This document shows positions 1-6,045 of a stretch of 7,153 nucleotides of DNA, in pieces; within the stretch, counting starts at the first letter, position 1, and each line of letters opens with the position of its first letter. The stretch is taken from the NCBI GenBank assembly GCA_915069725.1, contig CAJZFF010000083.1, positions 1-7,153 on the forward strand, read 5' to 3'. The stretch is from an uncultured Actinomyces sp. Its GTDB lineage: Bacteria; Actinomycetota; Actinomycetes; Actinomycetales; Actinomycetaceae. The notes under the pieces were generated by a model. The model did no database searches. It was given only the letters and a program-made list of their open reading frames with translations, and was not told the origin of the DNA. The translations under genes were made by a program, and so were the position numbers.

Positions 1-1
1 T

Positions 2-298
2 CAGAGTTTTGATCGAGCAGCTACCAATCCCGCGAACGAAAGCGCCATCATGGTTGCTGACGCAGCTCAACAGCTTGTTATATCTGCCTGCTATCGAGAC
101 CCATATGCAGATATTGACGAAAGTTTAGAAGACGATGATGACCTTCTGCCCGACTCGCTGGACTGCAGCTACGCATGCTCATGTGCAGTCGCTGGCGGTA
201 TGAACTGGCGTCCAGCCAATGAAGTAAACGTTGAGGCTCGGCGTGCGTTCTGGCTTTGGTATCTTGATGAAGCTATTCCGGCCGTTCTTAGGGGTTAG
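2..298 (+). CDS. Imm5-like predicted immunity protein, copy A (C-terminal 98 residues; 5' end off window)
   Basis: The frame is open from the first complete codon at position 2 to TAG at 296-298, so the ATG at 50 is probably internal and the gene starts upstream of the window. The protein aligns with the C-terminal part of the complete gene at 2102-2716. Shared blocks are VADAA, VISAC, an acidic stretch ending DDDLLPDSLD, and EARRAFWLWYL(D/N)EAIP near the C-terminus. The acidic segment followed by an (R)-FW-WYL-EA(I/V)P ending is what I remember of the Imm5 family of polymorphic-toxin immunity proteins. That name comes from memory, not from a search. Expected role: a small cytosolic protein that neutralises a cognate toxin. 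It is followed 64 bp later by the DUF6301-like gene, the same order as in copy B. The family assignment is moderate; that this is a real gene is well supported by the paralogue. Confidence 0.7.
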   Translation, partial: QSFDRAATNPANESAIMVADAAQQLVISACYRDPYADIDESLEDDDDLLPDSLDCSYACSCAVAGGMNWRPANEVNVEARRAFWLWYLDEAIPAVLRG

Positions 299-330
299 GT
301 GATTATCGGCGGCGAGGGGAATTAATGTAG

Positions 331-359
331 GCCGAGGGATTCTAAGAAAGTGACTCGGC
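331..359 (+). repeat. Inverted repeat GCCGAG-N17-CTCGGC just before the DUF6301-like copy A start
   Basis: The 6-bp arms at 331-336 and 354-359 are perfect complements. The spacer contains TTCTAAGAAAG, which holds the only purine-rich stretch that could act as a ribosome-binding site for the ATG at 363. If the mRNA folds, the hairpin would enclose that site and could lower translation of the second gene. The equivalent spacer in copy B (2717-2760) has no such arms. A 6-bp stem with a 17-nt loop is weak and may be chance. Confidence 0.3.
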
Positions 360-362
360 ATA

Positions 363-899
363 ATGGTGCTAATTTATCCATGGGATGTCAACGGTTCAGC
401 GCCCGTTCTGATTGGACAGGTGGTCACTATCATTCGCACCATAGTTGAGCACAGATGGCCCATGACCATCAACGAGGCATTCGCACTCCGAGACCAATTC
501 GGCTGGAAGCCAGCACCGGACGATGGACGCTTTTTCGTCACCGCAGTCAGTGGCGGCGAAGAAGATGGAAACATTGGCCTGGATCCTAACGATCGGTCTA
601 TCGCTTCTGAAATTAACTTCAATCTGACTACCCGACTTTACAGTGATGCAGAACCTCAGGTCGATCGCATTATTCGCTCACAGTATAGGGCCTATGTTGA
701 CGCGCTCAACAGTCTGTACGGTCAAGGCATTACTGAGTCGAGCACTGTCGGCGTGTTGAACACGTGGAATCTGCCTTCCCGCGTCAGCATCACACTCGGA
801 GGCACCCGCAGGTTCATTGATGTTGTTATTGAGTCTCCTGCGATGTTGGATCTGACTGAGGCTGAGCAGCGTTACTTCGATGAGGGTGGAGAGCTCTAA
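363..899 (+). CDS. DUF6301-like protein, copy A (putative immunity-associated protein)
   Basis: 178 residues. An in-frame stop at 351-353 limits the start to ATG 363 or GTG 366; no strong Shine-Dalgarno is seen. Features are a WPMTINEAFALRDQFGW motif near residues 32-48, an acidic PAPDDG...GEEDG segment, a central INFNLTTRLYSDAEPQ block, and a C-terminal GGTRRFIDVVIESPAM...AEQRYFDEGGEL. There is no signal peptide or membrane segment, so it is probably cytosolic. I recognise the pattern as resembling the actinobacterial DUF6301 family, from memory. Function is unknown. From its position after an Imm5-like gene in a toxin locus I infer a second immunity protein or immunity accessory factor. Residues 29-178 match copy B (2761-3306) at about 120 of 150 positions. 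The first ~20 residues are unrelated, which suggests a replaced 5' end. Confidence 0.8.
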   Translation: MVLIYPWDVNGSAPVLIGQVVTIIRTIVEHRWPMTINEAFALRDQFGWKPAPDDGRFFVTAVSGGEEDGNIGLDPNDRSIASEINFNLTTRLYSDAEPQVDRIIRSQYRAYVDALNSLYGQGITESSTVGVLNTWNLPSRVSITLGGTRRFIDVVIESPAMLDLTEAEQRYFDEGGEL

Positions 900-953
900 G
901 GCGCATCCATGCCTTACTGGCGTGACGTTGTCGGAGGCTGTGCCACCTCTTAG

Positions 954-1073
954 GCGACTCTCAGTCGATGTGTTCTCGAATCTTTTTCGGTTCTCAGTGA
1001 GCATGCTAGTGATGGACGGCGGGAATTACCCGAGCAGGTCCTTGCGATCGGGGTCGTCACCACGTCCTTAACC
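954..1073 (+). other. Open in-frame leader without a start codon, upstream of the toxin remnant
   Basis: After the TAG at 951-953 the frame of the toxin fragment stays open for 40 codons before the first ATG at 1074. These codons contain no ATG, GTG or TTG and no ribosome-binding site. They may be decayed coding sequence of the toxin or cassette-junction DNA. The overlapping reading at 880-1071 in another frame has no support from the paralogous copy and is not called. No promoter is recognised here. Confidence 0.4.
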
Positions 1074-1655
1074 ATGTGGCCATGGTGCGTCTGGTGCGGG
1101 TCGCTGGTTGCTCAGGACATTGGCTCGTCGCTGCTGTTCGGCGGCAGTGACTCTGGGTTCTTCGCCGGCCTGCTCGACGAGCTGGCGACGTGGTGGGACT
1201 CCCTGGGGCCGACAGGCCAGCTCCTGGTCACGGCGCTGGGTGTGATGCTGCTGATGTCAGCTGGTTCCACCTTCGCTCTGGCTATGGGAGCCGTCGGAGT
1301 CCTGACCTGGGCCGCGGCCCACGGCCACGGCCTGGCCTCCTTCATCCACAACCCTGCGGCGGCGACCTCCTCATACCTCAGCAACGTCACCGCAGGCCAG
1401 CTAGCCTGGGACCTGTTCGACTTCGCTCTGACCTTCATCCCAGGTTCAGTTTTCGGAGCCGGCGCACACACCATCGCCCGCACCACCGCCAGGGACATGG
1501 CCGCCACCCGCACCGCCCTGAGACAAGGAGGCAAGAAAGCAGCCCAAGCCACCGAACAAGCAGCAGCCACAACCGAAGCCCAACGCGTCGCAGAATCACA
1601 AGCAGTACACACACGGGCATCGACAACAGCCAGACCACTCAACGCTCAAAAATAG
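1074..1655 (+). CDS. Polymorphic toxin remnant: hydrophobic central region and linker
   Basis: 193 residues from ATG 1074 to TAG 1653-1655. Residues 49-82 are a long hydrophobic stretch rich in Ala, Leu, Val and Gly. A second hydrophobic block lies at about 110-130 (ending FIPGSVFGAG). From about 132 the sequence is an Ala/Thr/Arg/Gln-rich, probably helical linker. This resembles the membrane-associated middle and pre-toxin linker of WXG/LXG-type secreted polymorphic toxins. The N-terminal export domain such a protein needs is absent, and no ribosome-binding site precedes 1074. The same frame continues after the TAG into the deaminase-like domain ending at 2072, so this and the next entry are best read as one degraded or cassette-type gene. 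The segment up to about 1550 is more GC-rich than its surroundings and matches the core genome in composition. Whether it is translated is uncertain. Confidence 0.6.
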   Translation: MWPWCVWCGSLVAQDIGSSLLFGGSDSGFFAGLLDELATWWDSLGPTGQLLVTALGVMLLMSAGSTFALAMGAVGVLTWAAAHGHGLASFIHNPAAATSSYLSNVTAGQLAWDLFDFALTFIPGSVFGAGAHTIARTTARDMAATRTALRQGGKKAAQATEQAAATTEAQRVAESQAVHTRASTTARPLNAQK

Positions 1656-1670
1656 TACAAAAACAAGAAG

Positions 1671-2072
1671 TTGGCATCAGATCACGAAAGAACGCTCAGT
1701 GGATGGTCCTCCGACAGGCCCATTGGGTTTCATTCACCTAACGACCAAAAAGTACTAAGAGTAACTGACGAGATGGGATATCCTCGGCGATCAATGGGGT
1801 GCCGAGATCATGGAGTCAAAGGCCGAGCTTTGGCGTCGCACGCAGAACGCCAAGAAATACATATTGCCCATGAGTCTCGGATCGGCGTTTCCGGTCGACT
1901 ATGTAATGACTGCCCCGGATGGTTTCGCAGTTATTCTCAGCATAGCGGAAAAACCTGGTATGTCACCGACCCAGATGGCACATGGGTATTTAGGCCTGAC
2001 GGTTCAATCAAAATGCCGAACGGATTAGAAGTCCCACCAAACTCTCGGATCCCAGGAAAATACTGGAACTGA
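1671..2072 (+). CDS. Deaminase-like toxin C-terminal domain (detached tip)
   Basis: The frame is open from 1656, directly after the TAG, to TGA 2070-2072 (138 codons). The first possible start is TTG 1671, preceded only by a badly spaced AAGAAG, so independent initiation is doubtful. The domain carries SHAERQ, with H-A-E encoded at 1839-1847, and LCNDCPGWF, with the two Cys codons at 1902 and 1911. His, Glu and C-x-x-C are the zinc ligands and proton shuttle of the cytidine-deaminase fold used by many polymorphic toxins. After these come VTDPDGTWVFRPDG and a short Pro/Gly tail. The region before (VTDEMGYPRRSM...DHGVKGRALASHAER) also looks like genuine protein. Inferred activity is base deamination of nucleic acid or nucleotides in a target cell; the exact subfamily is not identified. 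The H-to-C spacing of 21 residues is short but plausible. The next gene, 29 bp downstream, is the Imm5-like immunity gene. Composition is more AT-rich than the linker before it. Confidence 0.65.
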   Translation: MASDHERTLSGWSSDRPIGFHSPNDQKVLRVTDEMGYPRRSMGCRDHGVKGRALASHAERQEIHIAHESRIGVSGRLCNDCPGWFRSYSQHSGKTWYVTDPDGTWVFRPDGSIKMPNGLEVPPNSRIPGKYWN

Positions 2073-2084
2073 ATGTCAAAACTT

Positions 2085-2094
2085 AAGAAGGAGG
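2085..2094 (+). promoter_or_regulatory. Strong ribosome-binding site for the Imm5-like gene, copy B
   Basis: AAGAAGGAGG lies 7 nt before ATG 2102, a near-ideal Shine-Dalgarno at good spacing. It fixes the start and contrasts with the weak or absent sites before the toxin fragments. The immunity gene therefore looks set up for efficient translation whether or not the toxin is made. Confidence 0.85.
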
Positions 2095-2101
2095 ATGTCT
2101 T

Positions 2102-2716
2102 ATGATTAACGTCCAGGATCTTAGTGGACAATTACATGCCGGCAGAACTGAAGTGGCAAGCAGCCCCAAGGGGGTTCTTTCGCTAGCGAGACGGCTATCA
2201 ATTTGGAGGGCAATGATTGATGACGACAACCCTGAATGGTCGTATCAAACTCGAGTTCACCTCAACTCGTTGTGCGTGCATCGCGTTCAGCACGTATGGT
2301 ACCAAGTTTTTCCTGAAAACTCAGGGATCGAGAACATGCTGCAACTCGCACATGCAGTCACCGAAGGGAAAGTCGGCCCTGTCCAAGCTCAAGAGCAAGC
2401 AAGCCAGTTTCTTCAAGACATCCTATTCGAGAATGAACTTAACGCCACTACAGAACCGGCTACATTTGTTGCCGACGCTGCAGCAAGCGCAGTAATTTCT
2501 GCATGTCACCGAAATCCATATTATGAAGTCGAAGTGGATGGAGATCTAGAGGATGATGACTTACTTCCCGATTCTCTGGATCTAAGTTACTGCTGTTCAG
2601 CTGCGATGGCGCGTGGACTAAATTGGCAGGGCGTCGAAGATGTTGATGTCGAGGCTCGACGCGCATTCTGGCTGTGGTACCTTAACGAAGCCATCCCATC
2701 AGTCCTCAATAATTAA
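2102..2716 (+). CDS. Imm5-like predicted immunity protein, copy B (complete)
   Basis: 204 residues, start fixed by the AAGAAGGAGG site. There is no signal peptide or transmembrane segment. The N-terminal half (about 25-110) has the amphipathic, Ala/Leu/Gln-rich look of an all-alpha protein. The acidic DLEDDDLLPDSLD is at 148-160 and the EARRAFWLWYLNEAIP ending at 184-199. These match the Imm5 immunity family as I remember it (an all-alpha fold encoded next to toxin genes). It lies 29 bp after the deaminase-like tip, the usual place for a cognate immunity gene, so I infer that it protects the cell from that deaminase. The DUF6301-like gene follows after 44 bp, probably in the same transcript. 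It is a paralogue of the fragment at 2-298. A search against PF14423 would settle the family. Confidence 0.8.
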   Translation: MINVQDLSGQLHAGRTEVASSPKGVLSLARRLSIWRAMIDDDNPEWSYQTRVHLNSLCVHRVQHVWYQVFPENSGIENMLQLAHAVTEGKVGPVQAQEQASQFLQDILFENELNATTEPATFVADAAASAVISACHRNPYYEVEVDGDLEDDDLLPDSLDLSYCCSAAMARGLNWQGVEDVDVEARRAFWLWYLNEAIPSVLNN

Positions 2717-3333
2717 GCAAGCGCTGCAAGATAGGTTTCCAAACAATAGACGGAAGACGTTTGAAGGTGAATCATTCTATTTTGACAATTAAAGGCAAGC
2801 AGTTCCGCGTCTATCCTCCCGAAGAGGGGGTGGCGATCATCTGCACCATCGCCGAGCACAGATGGCCCATGACCATCAACGAGGCTTTCGTCCTACGAGA
2901 CCAATTCGGCTGGCTACCTGCTCCGGATGACGGAACTATCTTCACTACACCCGTCAATAATGGTGAAGAAGACGGATACATTGGCAACGACGTCACCGAC
3001 ACAAGTCTTGTTTCCAGAATTAACTTCAATCTGACTACACGGCTTTACAGTGACGCCGAACCTCAAATCGGTCACATTATTCGCTCACAGTATAAAGCCT
3101 GTGTTGATGCACTCAACAGTCTGTACGGTCAAAGCAGTACGGAGTCGAGCGCTGTCGGAACCTTGAACGTGTGGAATCTACGCTCCCGTGTCAGTATTGT
3201 TCTCGGAGGTACTCGCAGGTTCATTGATGTTGTTATCGAGTCTCCTGCGATGATGGATCTGACGGAGGCTGAGCAGCGCTACTTCGATGAAGGTGGAGAC
3301 CTCTAGGACGCCTCCACAGTTGACTGGCGCGAC
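2468..3333 (+). repeat. Divergent direct repeat of the two-gene immunity unit, copy B
   Basis: Partner of 53-926, with the same gene order and strand, including about 27 bp after the second stop codon. The perfect sub-repeats are at 2854-2885 and 3214-3236. Such matches are long enough to serve as homology for recombination that would delete the toxin tip and one immunity set. Confidence 0.75.
2761..3306 (+). CDS. DUF6301-like protein, copy B (putative immunity-associated protein)
   Basis: 181 residues if it starts at TTG 2761. The only ribosome-binding-like sequence, GGAAG at 2752-2756, is 4 nt from TTG 2761 and 10 nt from GTG 2767, so either start is possible; no ATG is available upstream in frame. 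From residue 32 (EHRWPMTINEAF) to the end it matches copy A at about 120 of 150 positions. Differences concentrate in residues about 52-85 and 104-147 of this protein, while the LTTRLYSDAEPQ, GGTRRFIDVVIESPAM and AEQRYFDEGG blocks are nearly unchanged. It is probably cytosolic with no recognised catalytic motif. Repeated coupling to the Imm5-like gene is the main clue to its role: second immunity factor or accessory to it. The DUF6301 label is from memory. Confidence 0.8.
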   Translation: MKVNHSILTIKGKQFRVYPPEEGVAIICTIAEHRWPMTINEAFVLRDQFGWLPAPDDGTIFTTPVNNGEEDGYIGNDVTDTSLVSRINFNLTTRLYSDAEPQIGHIIRSQYKACVDALNSLYGQSSTESSAVGTLNVWNLRSRVSIVLGGTRRFIDVVIESPAMMDLTEAEQRYFDEGGDL

Positions 3334-3496
3334 CTCTAAGAAATGCGTGAGCGCAGAGTTGTGCTCATCGATATGTGTGGCTGTGGACGCTGTGGAGCGT
3401 GACTATCGTCCGTAGGGTTGAGCGTGAGCCAGGGGACTCTGGAAACGACGTCACCGCCCCTGATCGCGTCAGGTGCTGGGGTGCCTCGGTGCCGGC
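3307..3496. other. Convergent intergenic spacer, no gene
   Basis: 190 bp between the end of the DUF6301-like gene (plus) and the end of glgX (minus). It marks the change from AT-richer accessory DNA to GC-rich core DNA. The best hairpin is CCTGA-N5-TCAGG at 3459-3473, too short and without a T-run, so I do not call a terminator. A CTCCACAG at 3312-3319 is complementary to CTGTGGAG at 3390-3397, 70 bp apart. No tRNA, attachment repeat or insertion-sequence end is visible. Confidence 0.6.
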
Positions 3497-5890
3497 TCAG
3501 TGCGCCTCGGCGCCCGGGGACAGGGTCTCCAACGGTTCGCCGGAGAAGTAGATCCGCAGTGACAGCGCCTCCAGCATCGTCGTGTCGCCCGGCCGGTCGT
3601 GATGGCAGTCCGTGAGGCTCTCGGCGGTGTGGCCCTCGGGTTCGGCGGCCGTGGTCCTGACCTCCTTGACCTCGCCGGAGCCGTCCGTCTCGATGATGAC
3701 GTCGGCCTGGGTGTCCTGGGGGCTTCGGCTCACGCGCCGTGCCTGGGAGAAAGGTGCGGTGTGAGGCTGGGGGACCGCCCAGGTCGAGTCCCAGGCCAGG
3801 TGCCAGTCGGTCCCGCGTCCCTCGGGCAGGACGACATCGACCTGGTCCAGGGCGCCGTTGATGACCACGAGCATGTCGTCGTCGTTCCAAGGGTGGCCTG
3901 AGCGCAGCATCTGGACGACGCGAGTGTGCGGGTCGTGCCAGGAGTCCCCGTCCATCGGTGCGGCATCCGCCCGGTACCAGGCCAGATCCGCGATCGCGTC
4001 GCCTTCCAGGACCTGCCCGGTCGCGAAGCGCGAGGGGCGCACCACCGGGTGGCTGTGGCGCTGGTGGATGAGGAAGCGCGTCGTGGCGACCAGGTCGCGC
4101 TGCCAGACCTCCAGGTTCCAGTCCACCCAGGAGAGCACGGAGTCCTGGCAGTAGCAGTTGTTGTTGCCCTGCTGGGTGCGTCCCATCTCGTCGCCGGCCA
4201 CCAGCATCGGGGTCCCGGCGCTCAGCAGCACGGTGGCCAGCAGGTTGCGCATCGACCGGCGGCGCAGCACCTCGATCGGGCCACCGTTGATGCCCTCGAC
4301 GACGTCCCCCTCGAAACCGTGATTCCAGGAACGGTTGTTGGAGTTGCCGTCCCGGTTGTCCTCCTTGTTGGCCAGATTGTGCTTGTGGTCGTAGACCACC
4401 AGGTCGCGCAGGGTGAAGCCGTCGTGCGCGGCCACGAAGTTGACCGAGCCCAGCGGGCCGCGACCGCCGGGGAACTCCCCGTGGCTGAACAGGTCCGCAC
4501 TGCCCGACAGGCGCGTCGCCAGGTCTCGCAGGTCCGAGCCCAGACGGCCCTTGGAGATCTCCGAGGCGTCATGCAGCCAGAAGGAGCGCGTGGTGTCGCG
4601 GAAGTGGTCGTTCCAGTCCTGGAAGGGCTCGGGGAACTGACCGGTGCGCCAGCCGCCGGGCCCCACGTCCCAGGGCTCGCTGATGAGCTTGACCGTGCTG
4701 AGCACCGGGTCCGTGGCGATCGCCGTGAGCAGCGGGTGACGTGGCGAGAACTCCGCGGCGTGGCGCCCCAGGGTGGTGGCCAGGTCGAAGCGGAAGCCGT
4801 CGACGCCGACCTCGGTGACCCAGTAGCGCAGCGAGTCCAGGACCAGCCGGATCGCACCTGTGGCCCGGAAGTCCACCGTGTTGCCGGTACCGGTGACGTC
4901 CATGTACTGCGCCGGCAGATAGGGGGCGTGCAGGTAGTAGTCCAGGTTGTCCAGGCCGCGCAGGCTCAAGGAGGGGCCGTCGACACCGCCCTCGCAGGTG
5001 TGGTTGTAGACGACGTCGAGCACGACCTCCAGGCCGGCCTCGTGGAGCATGGAGACCATGCCACGCACCTCGTCCAGGACCGCTTGCGGGCCGGCCGCAC
5101 GCGCCGCGGCCGTGGCGTAGGAGGGCTCGGGCGCGAAGTAGCTCAGCGTGGAGTAGCCCCAGTAGTTGCTCAGGCCCCGCTTGGTCAGGAAGGGCTCGCT
5201 CACCGAGGCGTGGATCGGCAGCAGCTCGATCGTGGTGATCCCCAGGGCCTTGAGGTGCTCGACCGTCACCGAGTGGGCCAGCCCCGCGTAGGTGCCGCGC
5301 AGCTCCTCGGGCACCCCGGGCAGCTGATAGGTCAGGCCCTTGACATGGGCCTCATAGATGACGGCGCGCTCGCGGGGCACACGCGGGCCCGGAACCACCG
5401 GGAAGGTGTCACCGGTGACCACGCCCACGGCGGTGCTGCCGGCCGAGTCCAGGCGCGAGGGCCTCCACGGCTCGGCCGCAGGGACCAGGTCATCGGTGAC
5501 CTCATGAGCGTAGACGGCCGGCCCCAGGTCCACATGGCCGTCAAGGGCCCGGGCGTAGGGGTCCAGCAGCAGCTTGCGGGGGTTGTAGAGCAGACCCTCG
5601 TGCGGGTTCCAGGGGCCGTGGGCGCGGTAGCCGTAGCGCTGACCGACACCGACGCCGGGGACGTGCGCGCTCCACAGGCCCCGCGAGGGCCCGTGCATCC
5701 CGATCCGGGTCTCCTCCACCACGGCGCCGTCGGCATCCATGGTCAGCAGGCACAGGTCCACGGCCGTGGCGTGCGGGGCGTGGACCGCGAAGTCCGCGCC
5801 GTCTCCGTTCAGAGCGACGCCCAGCCCGTGGTCGGGAGCTGCGGGCAGGTCGGCGCGCGGTGCTGGAGCGGGCTCTGGCGTCGAAGGCAT
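3497..5890 (-). CDS. glgX: Glycogen debranching enzyme GlgX (GH13 isoamylase type)
   Basis: 797 residues. It hydrolyses alpha-1,6 branch linkages of phosphorylase-trimmed glycogen in the cytosol. The N-terminal carbohydrate-binding/isoamylase-N domain (about 20-160) includes YGYRAHGPWNPHEG and NPRKLLLDPYARA. The GH13 barrel shows region I DVVYNH (about 292-297), region II GFRFDLA with nucleophile Asp near 369, region III ISEPWD with acid/base Glu near 405, and region IV AAHDG with Asp near 490. GlgX-typical KEDNRDGNSNNRSWN and LVAGDEMGRTQQGNNNCYCQ follow. I chose ATG 5890 because AGGA lies 10 nt upstream. GTG 5926 would add 12 residues but has no site. The protein is longer than usual for the family (roughly 650-730): there is a Pro/Ala-rich N-terminus and a charged ~45-residue insert before the terminal beta-strand. 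All catalytic residues are intact. It is divergent from etfB. Confidence 0.95.
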   Translation of the reverse strand: MPSTPEPAPAPRADLPAAPDHGLGVALNGDGADFAVHAPHATAVDLCLLTMDADGAVVEETRIGMHGPSRGLWSAHVPGVGVGQRYGYRAHGPWNPHEGLLYNPRKLLLDPYARALDGHVDLGPAVYAHEVTDDLVPAAEPWRPSRLDSAGSTAVGVVTGDTFPVVPGPRVPRERAVIYEAHVKGLTYQLPGVPEELRGTYAGLAHSVTVEHLKALGITTIELLPIHASVSEPFLTKRGLSNYWGYSTLSYFAPEPSYATAAARAAGPQAVLDEVRGMVSMLHEAGLEVVLDVVYNHTCEGGVDGPSLSLRGLDNLDYYLHAPYLPAQYMDVTGTGNTVDFRATGAIRLVLDSLRYWVTEVGVDGFRFDLATTLGRHAAEFSPRHPLLTAIATDPVLSTVKLISEPWDVGPGGWRTGQFPEPFQDWNDHFRDTTRSFWLHDASEISKGRLGSDLRDLATRLSGSADLFSHGEFPGGRGPLGSVNFVAAHDGFTLRDLVVYDHKHNLANKEDNRDGNSNNRSWNHGFEGDVVEGINGGPIEVLRRRSMRNLLATVLLSAGTPMLVAGDEMGRTQQGNNNCYCQDSVLSWVDWNLEVWQRDLVATTRFLIHQRHSHPVVRPSRFATGQVLEGDAIADLAWYRADAAPMDGDSWHDPHTRVVQMLRSGHPWNDDDMLVVINGALDQVDVVLPEGRGTDWHLAWDSTWAVPQPHTAPFSQARRVSRSPQDTQADVIIETDGSGEVKEVRTTAAEPEGHTAESLTDCHHDRPGDTTMLEALSLRIYFSGEPLETLSPGAEAH

Positions 5891-6025
5891 GGGCCCATTG
5901 TCCTGGCGGCCGCTGGTTGCTACCACTTGAAGGGACGTGAGGTCTCCCTCGTGGGAGTGCGCCCCGTCGCGTTCAACCCACCCGCCGTGACTGCCTCGTC
6001 ATCATCGCGTCGTCTTCATTCCTGT

Positions 6026-6042
6026 CCTGACGCCGTGTCAGG
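6026..6042. repeat. Inverted repeat CCTGAC-N5-GTCAGG upstream of etfB
   Basis: Perfect 6-bp arms at 6026-6031 and 6037-6042 separated by 5 bp. Symmetry and spacing fit a dimeric repressor operator or a small hairpin in the etfB leader. It lies only 3 bp before the next palindrome. No known operator was recognised. Confidence 0.4.
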
Positions 6043-6045
6043 GTG

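Larger units (their letters stand above)
53..926 (+). repeat. Divergent direct repeat of the two-gene immunity unit, copy A
   Basis: This segment corresponds in order and content to 2468-3333: the end of an Imm5-like gene, a short spacer, a DUF6301-like gene and about 27 bp past its stop (19 of 27 matching without gaps). Identity is uneven. There is a perfect 32-bp match at 447-478 against 2854-2885 and a perfect 23-bp match at 807-829 against 3214-3236. The spacer and the first codons of the second gene do not align. Homology fades after 926. It is an old duplication or parallel acquisition of related cassettes. Confidence 0.75.

Noticed and set aside
880..1071. 63-residue open frame overlapping the end of DUF6301-like copy A
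   Set aside because: Not conserved after copy B, no ribosome-binding site, composition of a chance frame.
1112..1642. 176-residue open frame on the minus strand over the toxin linker
   Set aside because: Shadow of the GC-rich, Ala/Thr-rich plus-strand frame; no recognisable features.
1810..2028. Alternative plus-strand frame over the toxin tip, starting MESKAELWRRTQNAKKY
   Set aside because: The ESKA-x-x-W-RR run briefly resembles the HVE helix of SCP1.201-type deaminases, but it has no Cys pair and no His ligand. The other frame has H-A-E, C-x-x-C and the downstream VTDPDG strand and is continuous with the upstream toxin region.
3459..3473. CCTGA-N5-TCAGG hairpin as a terminator between the convergent genes
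   Set aside because: Only a 5-bp stem with no T-run on either strand; too weak to call.
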